Of a stretch of DNA of 64,000 nt, positions 10,752-19,500 are shown piece after piece; the stretch's first letter is position 1, and each line of letters begins with the position of its first letter. Both the position numbers and the translations under genes were made by a program. The notes under the pieces were generated by a model. The model saw only the letters and a list, made by a program, of their open reading frames with translations, made no database searches and had not been told where the DNA came from. The DNA is taken from positions 1 through 64,000 of the forward strand of contig JANQSH010000140.1 of assembly GCA_028284145.1 (NCBI GenBank), in the 5' to 3' direction. Source of the DNA: Planctomycetaceae bacterium. Lineage in GTDB: Bacteria; Planctomycetota; Planctomycetia; Planctomycetales; Planctomycetaceae.

Positions 10752-10923
10752 AATGTTTTTCCAGCCGTTTGACGCCGTCAATCATGGAGTCGATCAATCG
10801 TTTCTGAGCAAGGGGTTCGTTTGGGGAGCCTGTAAGACCTTGCCCAAAAGCATGTTGCAGGTTAGTTGCGGCTTCGTGTAGATGGGCAGCTTTTGATTGC
10901 GCCCCCCGATGAGGAGCAGTCAT
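10699..10923 (-). CDS. Possible small protein of unknown function
   Basis: An open frame of 74 codons converges on the GNAT gene and overlaps its last 53 bases. The middle (AATNLQHAFGQGLTG, RLIDSMIDGVKRLEKHF) looks like amphipathic helix, better than random translation, but no ribosome site stands before the ATG and no family is recognised. It may be real or chance. Confidence 0.3.
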   Translation of the reverse strand: MTAPHRGAQSKAAHLHEAATNLQHAFGQGLTGSPNEPLAQKRLIDSMIDGVKRLEKHFTFPDYSKTALSFHPVV

Positions 10924-11015
10924 ATGCGGGAACGATGGTTCTTCATCTCTCTTGAGAGTGTGTTCGTTTTTCCCGTTTTTTCACAGCTCATTCCACGATG
11001 GCGTAACGTCGCGAC

Positions 11016-11117
11016 TGGAGTGTATTACGCTCTTCTGTACCGTGACGAGGGTCGTCAGGCCTGCAAACACAGATTTCCACGAGCGAGAACCGTCACACAA
11101 AAAGGCAAACTGCTATC
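11016..11117 (+). repeat. Dispersed repeat R1, copy 1
   Basis: An intergenic copy between the possible small gene and dgkA. It begins TGGAGTGTATTACGCTCTTC and ends GGCAAACTGCTA. It belongs to the subfamily with GAGCGAGAACCGTCACAC. The 25 bases before it match the outer part of copy 13 (ATGGCGTAACGTCGCG). Confidence 0.85.
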
Positions 11118-11179
11118 GGAGAACTTGATCACATCGCAAGGTGTGGACGGAGATCGTCAACTGAGTGCCACTCAGTGTT

Positions 11180-11605
11180 TCACACCGAGAACAAATCCCA
11201 TAGCTGCGAGAGAATGACAATCGAGATCGCCAGGCTGGCACCGAGAATCGCCACGATCACAGCCGCGTTAGCCAGATGTAGCGCATTCTCTGCGTCGGGG
11301 TTGAGATGATGACCGACGTGTGACCAGATTGTCTTTAGGACGTGCTGAAACAGTTCGGCTGCCATGGCGGTGGCGATAGAAATCACGATCACAGCCCATT
11401 CGAGTGCTGCCAGTCCTGTCATCACACCCAGTGCGATCACTAATGCGATAGCGAAGAAGTGGGCGAAGAGTGTGCTATCGCCACGAAATCCGAAAACGAA
11501 TCCCCGCTCGGCATCGACAATGCGCTGCCGCCAGAACGGACGACGATTGGCGTTTCCCTTCTCGAGAAGATCCGGATGATGATGTATGTCGTTCTTGGTA
11601 CTCAT
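11180..11605 (-). CDS. DgkA-like membrane protein lacking catalytic residues
   Basis: The 141-residue protein follows the three-helix plan of prokaryotic diacylglycerol/undecaprenol kinase (helices about 47-65, 68-92, 110-134) after an amphipathic N-terminus (DAERGFVFGFRGDST). It aligns without gaps over the key stretch of E. coli DgkA, but Glu76 aligns with Lys91, Asn72 with Gln87, Lys94 with Leu109 and Asp95 with His110; only Glu69 is kept (Glu84). Kinase activity is therefore doubtful. It follows the LptD-like gene by 24 bases on the same strand, suggesting an envelope role. Confidence 0.75.
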   Translation of the reverse strand: MSTKNDIHHHPDLLEKGNANRRPFWRQRIVDAERGFVFGFRGDSTLFAHFFAIALVIALGVMTGLAALEWAVIVISIATAMAAELFQHVLKTIWSHVGHHLNPDAENALHLANAAVIVAILGASLAISIVILSQLWDLFSV

Positions 11606-11629
11606 GTTGTTCTCAGGATCAGATCGGTC

Positions 11630-14600
11630 TTACGGACCCCCAAGCAATGATGTTGCATTCGTTCCGATGCCTCGAATGGGAAGGAATCGGGGTGTGATCG
11701 AAAAAGTGATTCCAGAGGCACCTTTGCTGGCGTCGTAACGTAAGCCGACATTCATCAGGAAATCGGAACCGATGCGGGTGATGGTAATCGACTGACCCGA
11801 ATCGCGGCCTTCATCCAGATCGTAGGCTGTTCCCAATGTCGATGACCATTTGGGCGACATACGGTATGTGTAACTGGCGCTCAGGATCTTGCTGTCGAGA
11901 CCGGCTCCCTGAATCTGCCGGATTCCGACGTATGCGCTGCCACGTTGACCGCGCTGCGTCAGTACGGCGACATTCCAGACGTTTTGTGCGTTATCGAACA
12001 GGTCCTGATACAAATTGGCCAGCAGGCTGGTCCGGTCGCCAACATTCCAGCGGTATTTGACGCCGATTAACCCGAAGTCTTCGCCAAAGTTGTCACGATC
12101 GGCATCCGGGAAGAATGACGCTTCGAGATCGAGGGTCATCCAGTCTTTGATCCGCATCTTTCCGGGTGAACCAACCTTGGTTTGCAGGCGATGGCGCCAG
12201 GCAGCTCGCACGACCTGTTGATCGTCAATCAGTTCATGATATGGAGCTGACACCGACAGGCCGGCTCCAGAACGAATGGCGTAGAAACGCGGCTCGTAAA
12301 CGTCCGGCAATGTTCCACCAAAAGTATTCGTGAGGAAGCGCTGGCGGAACCGTTCCTGAGCGTTGTCATCGATGTCATTGTATTGTGCGATGGAATCGAT
12401 GCCACGCGATGAATCGGTGTAGGAGTATTCCGCCTCCAGAAGCATCTTGTGAGCGATTCCATTCAAATTGAAGATGCGGCTGTAGATGCCTGGGAAAACT
12501 TTTGAGAACATCAAACTCGACTTCACACCGGCTGTACCGAACACACGGTCCAGACTGTTCCCGTTGATGTCCTGACTCCAATAGGCTGCTTCACCCAACA
12601 CGTATGGTGAGACTTTGACCGGGCCAAAATGGAACGGTGCGGTAAGGGATTGTCGCGTCATCAAGACCGCGCCTTGTACATCGGCGACATAAGGGAGTGG
12701 TGAAAAAACGTCGGTTGGATCTGTCGGCGCGACAGCCGAATTCAAACGCCCGTAACCAGCTGATGAATGACTGCTCCAGTTGACCAGACCCGTCAGCAAT
12801 GGCTGGCCGAGAATATAGTGATCCGCCCGTGGATACCATTCGGTTGTATTTTCAAACTCATTCAGTTGAGCATTACCGCGGATGACCCACTTCTGATTCC
12901 CGAGGTTCTGTTCGACATGAATTTTTGTTTCTTTGTCGTCGCCTGTATCGAACTCCGATTCGTAGTACTGCTCGATAAAATTGCGATCAGAAATGAGGCT
13001 CAGTTCACCAAACAGTTTTATATCGCCCGGAAGAACCTGACGATGTTCGAGTTCCAGCCGATACCGATCGTCCGTTTCTGGCGTGAGAGTCCGCCGATCG
13101 AGGCCGAGGTTATCGACGCCGCCATCATTGACGTAGTAGAACCTGCCTTCCGTGGTATATGGGCCGGGTAATCCGGTCAGTCCTTCGCCCTGGATTTGTG
13201 CACTCGTTCCCACTGCCGGACCGCGATCACTGAAGACATCGGTTTGTAGATCCCACTGGAAACCTCGCGGTGCGTCGATCCCCAAAAGTTTTGTGACGTC
13301 CCAGGTCACTTCTGCCCGCATGCCAAAGATGCTGTCATGTCCGACCTTTACGCGGCGGATGGGAATGTTGGGATCTTCCGCCGGGGCAGAGAGATAGGGT
13401 GTGTAAAACAGTGGGACGTTTTCGACCAGAAATGTGTTGTTCCGGGTCGTAATCCACGGGGTTTGCTGTTGTACGACCATACCAGTCATGGGATCGATGG
13501 CAGTGTCTCCGCCTCCCAACCAGCCTGGTGTCGGACGATTTTCAAGAATGACATCGGTTGCCTGCAGGCGGTAGCCGGGAAATCCGAATGTGCTCGTTGT
13601 TGCCCAGGCGTTCTGAGCATGGAATCGATCACGCGACAATTGACGAATGCGATCAGCCCGAATGCGAATGTTGCCGTTCAGTGCCGGCACGAGAGTCTTG
13701 AGTTCGGCTTTGTTGACAATCGCACGGTTTTCTCGAGCGTCGTAAAAACCATGCGTCGCACGCAGGATATTCGTTCCCTGGCGAATGACGATATTGCCTT
13801 CCAGATAGACCTGATAGGGTGTGTCCTGCGTTTGCACGGTGTCGGCGCTGAATTCGCCCCCTTCACTTTTCTGCGTCCAGATGACGATCCGGTCAGCGGA
13901 TAGATCAGCGGTCGGCAGATTGCTGCCGTCATCGACCAGAATGTTGATGCCTCCGGTCAACACCCAAATCTGTTCTGGCGGCGTGGTGGTCCTGGATTCG
14001 AAGCTCAGTACGTTGTAAGGGACGCCACTGCGGGGAAAGATGCGAACACGGCGCAATGCACCGGTTGGTTCGTTCACTTGAGGAGCGCGCAACTCCGGTC
14101 CCTGAGCCACCATTGTCGAATGCCGGGTTGTCGGGATGAGACGCTCGCGGTGGAGTCTGGAGTACGCGGACGTGGCTCGATCGAACAAGGGTTCCCTGAC
14201 CAGCTCGGCTGGTGCAACCTTACGTCGAAATTCCAACGTTGGTACGGAGCGGGATGTCATCTGAAAATAGGAAGTCGGGGCCGAGTGCGAATCTCCTGGT
14301 TGATCGATCCGCGAGTTTCCTTCCAGGTAAACATCGTATTCAATTCGCTGAGGGTGCGGTTGCGGTTTGCGCCAGATGACCATCCGGTCGGATTGCAGCC
14401 TGATCGATTCCTGTTCCACTCGGCAGCGTCCACGCAACACATATACGATGGCACCATCCAGTGAAAATTCCGTCGCATAGTCTGCGGCGATATGCAGGCT
14501 GCCTGTCGGTGTTTCGGGTGCGGGGATCGCAGTTTCGACATCCGCGCGCGAGGATTCCACGATGGAAAACACCCCGATTGCAACAACTGTTGAAATCGAG

Positions 14601-14836
14601 GCGATGACCACAAAGAGCGTTCGGAGTCGTCGCAAGGTTAAGCCCGCCACGGGCTCTCCTGAGATGTCGGTAACGGCTTGGGAAGGGGTGAAGACTGGGC
14701 CTTGCCACAGTTGTGGGTCGGGCTGGTTTGCGATCTTGGAGGGATGAATGCGAGCCGAAAAGGGAGCTCTGCTCAACTCGGCGATTCGGTGAGAGGTCTC
14801 TGGGAAAGATCGTTTCGCTAAATTGAATTCTGACAA
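11630..14836 (-). CDS. LptD-like outer membrane LPS-assembly protein
   Basis: This protein of up to 1068 residues resembles LptD/OstA. A hydrophobic segment (about 73-92) precedes repeated OstA-type beta-jellyroll strands (GAIVYVLRGRCRVE, LTGGINILVDDG, YLEGNIVIRQGTN). A C-terminal half rich in alternating strands reads as an outer membrane barrel. The role would be inserting lipopolysaccharide into the outer leaflet. The 14836 start is a TTG without a ribosome site. A GTG at 14650 just before the hydrophobic segment, with AGGAGAG close by, is a good alternative. Two jellyroll-like units and low motif identity make this a family-level call. Confidence 0.75.
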   Translation of the reverse strand: MSEFNLAKRSFPETSHRIAELSRAPFSARIHPSKIANQPDPQLWQGPVFTPSQAVTDISGEPVAGLTLRRLRTLFVVIASISTVVAIGVFSIVESSRADVETAIPAPETPTGSLHIAADYATEFSLDGAIVYVLRGRCRVEQESIRLQSDRMVIWRKPQPHPQRIEYDVYLEGNSRIDQPGDSHSAPTSYFQMTSRSVPTLEFRRKVAPAELVREPLFDRATSAYSRLHRERLIPTTRHSTMVAQGPELRAPQVNEPTGALRRVRIFPRSGVPYNVLSFESRTTTPPEQIWVLTGGINILVDDGSNLPTADLSADRIVIWTQKSEGGEFSADTVQTQDTPYQVYLEGNIVIRQGTNILRATHGFYDARENRAIVNKAELKTLVPALNGNIRIRADRIRQLSRDRFHAQNAWATTSTFGFPGYRLQATDVILENRPTPGWLGGGDTAIDPMTGMVVQQQTPWITTRNNTFLVENVPLFYTPYLSAPAEDPNIPIRRVKVGHDSIFGMRAEVTWDVTKLLGIDAPRGFQWDLQTDVFSDRGPAVGTSAQIQGEGLTGLPGPYTTEGRFYYVNDGGVDNLGLDRRTLTPETDDRYRLELEHRQVLPGDIKLFGELSLISDRNFIEQYYESEFDTGDDKETKIHVEQNLGNQKWVIRGNAQLNEFENTTEWYPRADHYILGQPLLTGLVNWSSHSSAGYGRLNSAVAPTDPTDVFSPLPYVADVQGAVLMTRQSLTAPFHFGPVKVSPYVLGEAAYWSQDINGNSLDRVFGTAGVKSSLMFSKVFPGIYSRIFNLNGIAHKMLLEAEYSYTDSSRGIDSIAQYNDIDDNAQERFRQRFLTNTFGGTLPDVYEPRFYAIRSGAGLSVSAPYHELIDDQQVVRAAWRHRLQTKVGSPGKMRIKDWMTLDLEASFFPDADRDNFGEDFGLIGVKYRWNVGDRTSLLANLYQDLFDNAQNVWNVAVLTQRGQRGSAYVGIRQIQGAGLDSKILSASYTYRMSPKWSSTLGTAYDLDEGRDSGQSITITRIGSDFLMNVGLRYDASKGASGITFSITPRFLPIRGIGTNATSLLGGP

Positions 14837-15084
14837 CGGTATTGATGCGGTGTCGCCCTCCGCGAATGCGGGCGGGATTATAGCGCTGGTGGCAGGAAAG
14901 GGTCAATATGGCCTCTGCTGTACCGCATGTCAGTTTGCGTTGACTGCAGGGAATAGGGGTGTGTTGGCCAGCTCAATTCGGTGCAGATTTGGGTTGAATG
15001 AGTTGTCTGGGTTGAGTTGGTTCCATTCCGAGCGGGAGATCTGAACTTATTTCGATAACAGAACGTCGCCACAAAACGGGAATC

Positions 15085-16554
15085 TCATTTCGTCACGAAC
15101 GTCGTTTCGCCGACTTCGCGAAGGCTGTTGGTACCTTCGTACTCAATGCGACAACGAAATGTCTGGACTCCGGAATCGATCGCCTTCGCACGGATCGTAA
15201 CTCGCATTTCTTCGCGTCGCCGTATCAAGTCGATGGTTTGAAATCGCATCTGCTGACCTCGAATCTGAAATGGCAGGTCAATCAACTGGTCGTCGAGATG
15301 GACCTCCGCATTGGTCGGTTGCAATCCATCCGGAAGTAGCGCGGTAATTTTGATGTCCTTCACAAATTCTTTATTCGAGTTTGAGAGCGTCAATTTGTAG
15401 TCGGCGGTCGAGCCGACGGAAATGGGATCCTTGTCGTCGATCAATTCGATTTCCAGAGGACCATCAGGGTCGGCAATTTTGACGCAGTTGGCGATTGCCT
15501 CGGGAGTCGTTTCGTTTGAAGTGACATGAAAACGGACGCATGCCTCATCCGCGCGCGTTTGGCATTGAAACTCAACCTGGATCGCGACTCCCTCCCCCGC
15601 CGCCATTTTTCCAAGCGACCAACTGAGACGATTCTCCTGGCGCTGTGCATTGGCGGTTGCTTCCAGTGGAATCAGTGCCACGTCGAATGTCACTTCCGCT
15701 TGAACATCCGTTTGTTCTTCATCCGATCGATTCACGATCAACATGACAAATTCCACTTTTTGTCCGACAGTCCGAATTTTTGGCGCGGACATCTGCAGGT
15801 CGATATCGCTTCGTTCGTATTCAACACAGGCATTATACGAAGCGGCAAGTTGCCCGTCCTGTCGCAGATCGAGGTGACAGCAAAGTCTTCCAGGAGCAAC
15901 GCCGATCAAGGTGAGGGCAAGTTCGTGGCGGCCACCGGCGGGGATGGTTTCAATGGTTTGTCGGACACGCTTGTCACTATGACCGGGAAACACGAGGCCG
16001 GCTGAGAATTCTGACTCGATGACGAGGTTCGTCATCTCCTTATTCGTGGGGTTGGTGACTTCAATCTGAAACGTCGCTGCGGCGCCAACAAGCAATTTTC
16101 CGGGGTATTTGACCTTCAACGTGGGAGCGTTGTCAGGGAGAACATCTTCCGGAATCATTTCCGGACCCTGCAACTCGATGCGTGGCGTCTTGCTCTTTTG
16201 TGTTGTCCGTTCATCTGGTTCTGCAAACGTGTGTGGCTTGTTACTCATGCTGCCGAACGGAATTTCAACGTTGTCCGATTTATCTTCCGGATCATTTTCG
16301 GGATGCAGTTGAGGGGCAGGCGGCGAATCGATCTCGGGTGGTTCGCTCATATCCTCCGGGACGGTATCAGGTTGGCCAGGTTCAACATTCAGGTTTTCCA
16401 CTGGAGGAACGGTTGGACGATTCGTCTGATAATTTGTGCCGTAAGGGTGTGGCTCCATCGGTGCGAACGTTGTGCAGCCCGACGTCAGAGCCAGAGTCAG
16501 GCAGAATATCAAAGGAGATGTATGCCGTTGTGACAAACGGAGAATGCAAAACAT
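15085..16554 (-). CDS. Exported lipoprotein with DUF11/CARDB-like domains
   Basis: The 489-residue protein starts at ATG 16554 (GAGG upstream) with a lipoprotein signal: Arg, hydrophobic core, LTSGC lipobox at about 24-28. A Pro/Glu/Asp-rich linker of about 100 residues follows. At least three immunoglobulin-like repeats come next, with the pattern seen in DUF11/CARDB domains (VTNPTNKEMTNLVI, IVNRSDEEQTDVQ, LSNSNKEFVKDIKI). Such proteins are usually cell-surface scaffolds or adhesion modules. The frame stays open 44 codons upstream, but that part lacks export features. The role is not known. Confidence 0.8.
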   Translation of the reverse strand: MFCILRLSQRHTSPLIFCLTLALTSGCTTFAPMEPHPYGTNYQTNRPTVPPVENLNVEPGQPDTVPEDMSEPPEIDSPPAPQLHPENDPEDKSDNVEIPFGSMSNKPHTFAEPDERTTQKSKTPRIELQGPEMIPEDVLPDNAPTLKVKYPGKLLVGAAATFQIEVTNPTNKEMTNLVIESEFSAGLVFPGHSDKRVRQTIETIPAGGRHELALTLIGVAPGRLCCHLDLRQDGQLAASYNACVEYERSDIDLQMSAPKIRTVGQKVEFVMLIVNRSDEEQTDVQAEVTFDVALIPLEATANAQRQENRLSWSLGKMAAGEGVAIQVEFQCQTRADEACVRFHVTSNETTPEAIANCVKIADPDGPLEIELIDDKDPISVGSTADYKLTLSNSNKEFVKDIKITALLPDGLQPTNAEVHLDDQLIDLPFQIRGQQMRFQTIDLIRRREEMRVTIRAKAIDSGVQTFRCRIEYEGTNSLREVGETTFVTK

Positions 16555-16850
16555 GGTAAACCTCGTCCCCTTGCAAAGAATCAACGACGGACGATCTGTG
16601 CCAACGATGCCCGTCGATTTCAAGTCTATCACCCTCACTTGATTCAAGAGGCAGCCGGAGTTGCTTTGTCCGTGAAACCCGATCAAACGATACCGGTCGT
16701 GTGGTTCCCGAAAACTTTGTTGGTTGCGAAAATCCGGATCACGACGACTTTTCGAACGCGCGAGAAGCGATCGATCCTGGTATCATCGGTGAGAAGCCCC
16801 CTTTTTGCGGTGGCTGGCTGAACGAAACACAACCACTTTGGAGAGAAGTG

Positions 16851-18071
16851 ATGACCAGTTCAGATGCACCCAATGGTCTCAATGTCCCGGAATTGTGTGA
16901 CGCTTTGATTGCGTCACAGTTGCACAATGAAGCGGAAGTTGATGCGTTGGTTGAAGAGTGGAATGGAGCCGAGGAGGATGGTGGCTCGTTCATCGATTGG
17001 CTGTTGGAACGTGGCACGATCACGCAACTGGAATCCGAAGCGTTGCGTGCCGGTGTCGCTTCGCAATTCACACTTGGTCCCTACCGCGTGGTCGAATGGT
17101 TATACGAATCGCGTGTGGGAGATGTTTACCGTGCCACGCACGAAGAGTTCAGTCAGGCTGTTTGCCTGAAGGTCTATCCGCCCGAATTCGAGGAAGACCC
17201 GATTTTGTCGCGAAAGCTGTCGCGCGAAATGCGCGTCTCGACGATGCTCGATCATCCCAACATTGCCCGAACCTTTCATCTTGGGCGAGCGGGTGGCTGT
17301 ATTGTGATCTCGTTTGAGGAACTGCAGGGGGAGACTCTGGCCGACCGACTGGAGCGGGACAATATCCTTCCGTTGAATGAGACACTTCGTATTGGCCAGC
17401 AGATTGCCGATGCATTGACCCACCTCGAAGAGAAGTCGATTACCCACGGAGACGTTCAGCCCGAGACAATCTGGATCTTTCCTGATGGTCGAGTGGTGTT
17501 GATCGGGTTTTCCAACGCACTGGATGAGTTTGGGCGATTGGACGACGAAGATGAAGATGAACCTGTTCCTGAAGAAGAGATTTTCGGTGACCTCGATTAC
17601 CTCTCGGCAGAGCAGGCATTGGACGAACGTCTGGCAGACACGCGTAGCGATCTGTATTCACTGGGATGTGTACTTTTCCGTTGTCTGACGGGGGAGGTGG
17701 TGTTTCCCGACAGGAACCCGGTCCGCAAAATGCTTGCACACGCGCTGGGTGTGCCTTACACCGTGGAAGAGCTAAACGAAGACGTGCCTCGCAATCTCTC
17801 TGAGATCGTCAATCGACTGCTGGCCAAAGAGCAGGCGGATCGATTCCAGCACGCAAAGGATGCGGCCTGGGCGTTGCAGCAATTGCTCGATGCAGATGAC
17901 AGCCAGGCAGCCGTTGCGCGAGAGATCAGCCCCGACTTTCTCGCCTGGGCGAACTCCACTTCGGAATTGAACGATGAGAAAGAGGATTCCGCACTGCTGG
18001 GCGAACCGGAACTGTACGACTTTCTCGACTTTTTGATCGACCGACGCAAACGCAAAGCGGATGTGCCATGA
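16851..18071 (+). CDS. Serine/threonine protein kinase-like protein, probable pseudokinase
   Basis: The 406-residue protein starts at ATG 16851 behind GGAGAG. A kinase fold spans about 76-347: Lys107 in VCLKVYPPE, helix C Glu126, catalytic-loop HGDVQPET (199-206), and the DLYSLGC helix (267-273). The glycine loop is degenerate (LYESRVGDVY). The catalytic loop has Gln for Lys and Thr for Asn, and the DFG metal-binding motif is GFS (219-221). Loss of both metal-binding residues argues against normal phosphotransfer. No membrane segment or sensor domain is seen. Its TGA is supplied by repeat R1 copy 2. Confidence 0.82.
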   Translation: MTSSDAPNGLNVPELCDALIASQLHNEAEVDALVEEWNGAEEDGGSFIDWLLERGTITQLESEALRAGVASQFTLGPYRVVEWLYESRVGDVYRATHEEFSQAVCLKVYPPEFEEDPILSRKLSREMRVSTMLDHPNIARTFHLGRAGGCIVISFEELQGETLADRLERDNILPLNETLRIGQQIADALTHLEEKSITHGDVQPETIWIFPDGRVVLIGFSNALDEFGRLDDEDEDEPVPEEEIFGDLDYLSAEQALDERLADTRSDLYSLGCVLFRCLTGEVVFPDRNPVRKMLAHALGVPYTVEELNEDVPRNLSEIVNRLLAKEQADRFQHAKDAAWALQQLLDADDSQAAVAREISPDFLAWANSTSELNDEKEDSALLGEPELYDFLDFLIDRRKRKADVP

Positions 18072-18154
18072 GCGTATTATACTCTTCTGTGCCGCGATAA
18101 GCGTAAATATAGGTTTCCACGAGCCAGAGACGTCACACCAGAAGGGAAACTCTC
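18068..18154 (+). repeat. Dispersed repeat R1, copy 2 (short centre)
   Basis: An R1 copy of 87 bases fills the entire gap between the pseudokinase stop and the radical SAM start. Its left edge TGAGCG contains the upstream TGA. Its right edge GAAGGGAAACTCTC provides the ribosome site for the next ATG at 18155. About 15 bases of the usual centre are missing. Confidence 0.88.
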
Positions 18155-19249
18155 ATGAATACCCACGATGCTTCGTCTCACCTTCAGGCCAAAGGGCGTG
18201 GCACGTCGATCAACCCTCCCAATCGATTTGAATCGATTCATGTCGAGGAGGACCTGGAACATGTCGAGTTCGATGAGGAGTATCTCGCACAACGTCGTAA
18301 GGTGAAAACAGAGTATTTCGTCGATTCCTCCCGCACCATTGTGGCCGAAAATGAGAGTTCCGACATTCCGTTTCGATTCAGTATCAATCCGTATCGCGGT
18401 TGTTCTCATGGTTGTGCGTACTGTTATGCGCGTCCGTTTCATGAATACCTGGGGTTAAGCGGCGGGATCGACTTCGAGACGAAAATTTTTGTCAAGACAC
18501 AGGCACCGGATCTTCTCCGCGATTTCCTGAATCGTCCCCAATGGCAGCCGGAGTTGATTGCCTTTTCGGGCGTTACCGATTGTTACCAGCCGGCGGAAAG
18601 GCACTTTCAATTGACGCGAGGTTGTCTGGAAGTCGCTTTGGAAGCACGGCAACCACTCGGAATTGTCACCAAAAATGCGCTCATCACGCGCGATCTCGAT
18701 CTGCTGAAGCAGATGAACGTGTTTGGGACTGTCAGCGTCGCGCTCAGCATCACGACTTTGGATCAGTCGCTCAGCCGTTTGCTGGAACCACGCACAAGTG
18801 CACCGGAAGCCAGATTGCGAGCGCTGAAAACGTTGAACGATGCCGGGATCCCGACGAAGGTCATGGTGGCACCGATCATTCCGGGTTTGAATGACAGCGA
18901 TATGGCTTCGGTATTGGAAGCGGCCAAAGAAGCTGGCGTTCAATCGGCAAGTTATATCCTGCTGCGTCTTCCGTTCTCCGTTGAGCCGGTTTTTGTCGAT
19001 TGGCTGCATCGACACGTTCCCGAAAAAGCGGAGCGCGTGCTGAATCGTATCCGCTCGACGCGGGATGGTGAATTGAGCAGTTCCCAATTTGGAGAACGGA
19101 TGCGGGGAACGGGCGAAATGGCGAAACAGATTCAACGTAGTTTTGAAGTGTTCACACGCAAATTCAGGTTGGATTCCCGGCTCAAACCACTGGAAACCCG
19201 GCACTTTCGTCCACCACGGGCGTCTTCCGGACAAAAACGTCTGTTTTGA
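18155..19249 (+). CDS. PA0069-family radical SAM protein
   Basis: This 364-residue protein carries the radical SAM cluster motif RGCSHGCAYCYARP, with three cysteines binding the 4Fe-4S cluster, at about 90-103. The following SGVTDCYQPAE and LGIVTKNALITRD stretches are typical of the PA0069/Rv2578c group related to spore photoproduct lyase. The substrate of this group is not established; DNA repair is one suggestion. Its ribosome site lies in R1 copy 2 and its stop abuts R1 copy 3. A role in modifying the next gene product is possible only by proximity. Confidence 0.9.
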   Translation: MNTHDASSHLQAKGRGTSINPPNRFESIHVEEDLEHVEFDEEYLAQRRKVKTEYFVDSSRTIVAENESSDIPFRFSINPYRGCSHGCAYCYARPFHEYLGLSGGIDFETKIFVKTQAPDLLRDFLNRPQWQPELIAFSGVTDCYQPAERHFQLTRGCLEVALEARQPLGIVTKNALITRDLDLLKQMNVFGTVSVALSITTLDQSLSRLLEPRTSAPEARLRALKTLNDAGIPTKVMVAPIIPGLNDSDMASVLEAAKEAGVQSASYILLRLPFSVEPVFVDWLHRHVPEKAERVLNRIRSTRDGELSSSQFGERMRGTGEMAKQIQRSFEVFTRKFRLDSRLKPLETRHFRPPRASSGQKRLF

Positions 19250-19349
19250 AGCATATTACGTTTTCTTGTGTCCGCGAAGAACGCCTTTTGTCCGGTATAT
19301 GCAGATTTTCACTATTCAGAACCGTTTCACAAAAAGGAAAACTGCCCGA
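19247..19349 (+). repeat. Dispersed repeat R1, copy 3 (degenerate)
   Basis: The most diverged R1 copy. It starts TGAAGCATATTACG over the radical SAM stop codon and ends AAAAAGGAAAACTGCCC. About two thirds of positions match the consensus by eye. Confidence 0.65.
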
Positions 19350-19500
19350 AATGCTGGAGTCGACTCATTGTGTTTTCCCAACAAAGCGGGAACTTTTTGA
19401 GCGCTGGTTGCGTCACTGGTAGCGGGACAACTTTTGACCTGTTGCCAAATACAAAGGCCGAATTGCATTCAGGCAATCACAGATGATTGAGGAGACATTG

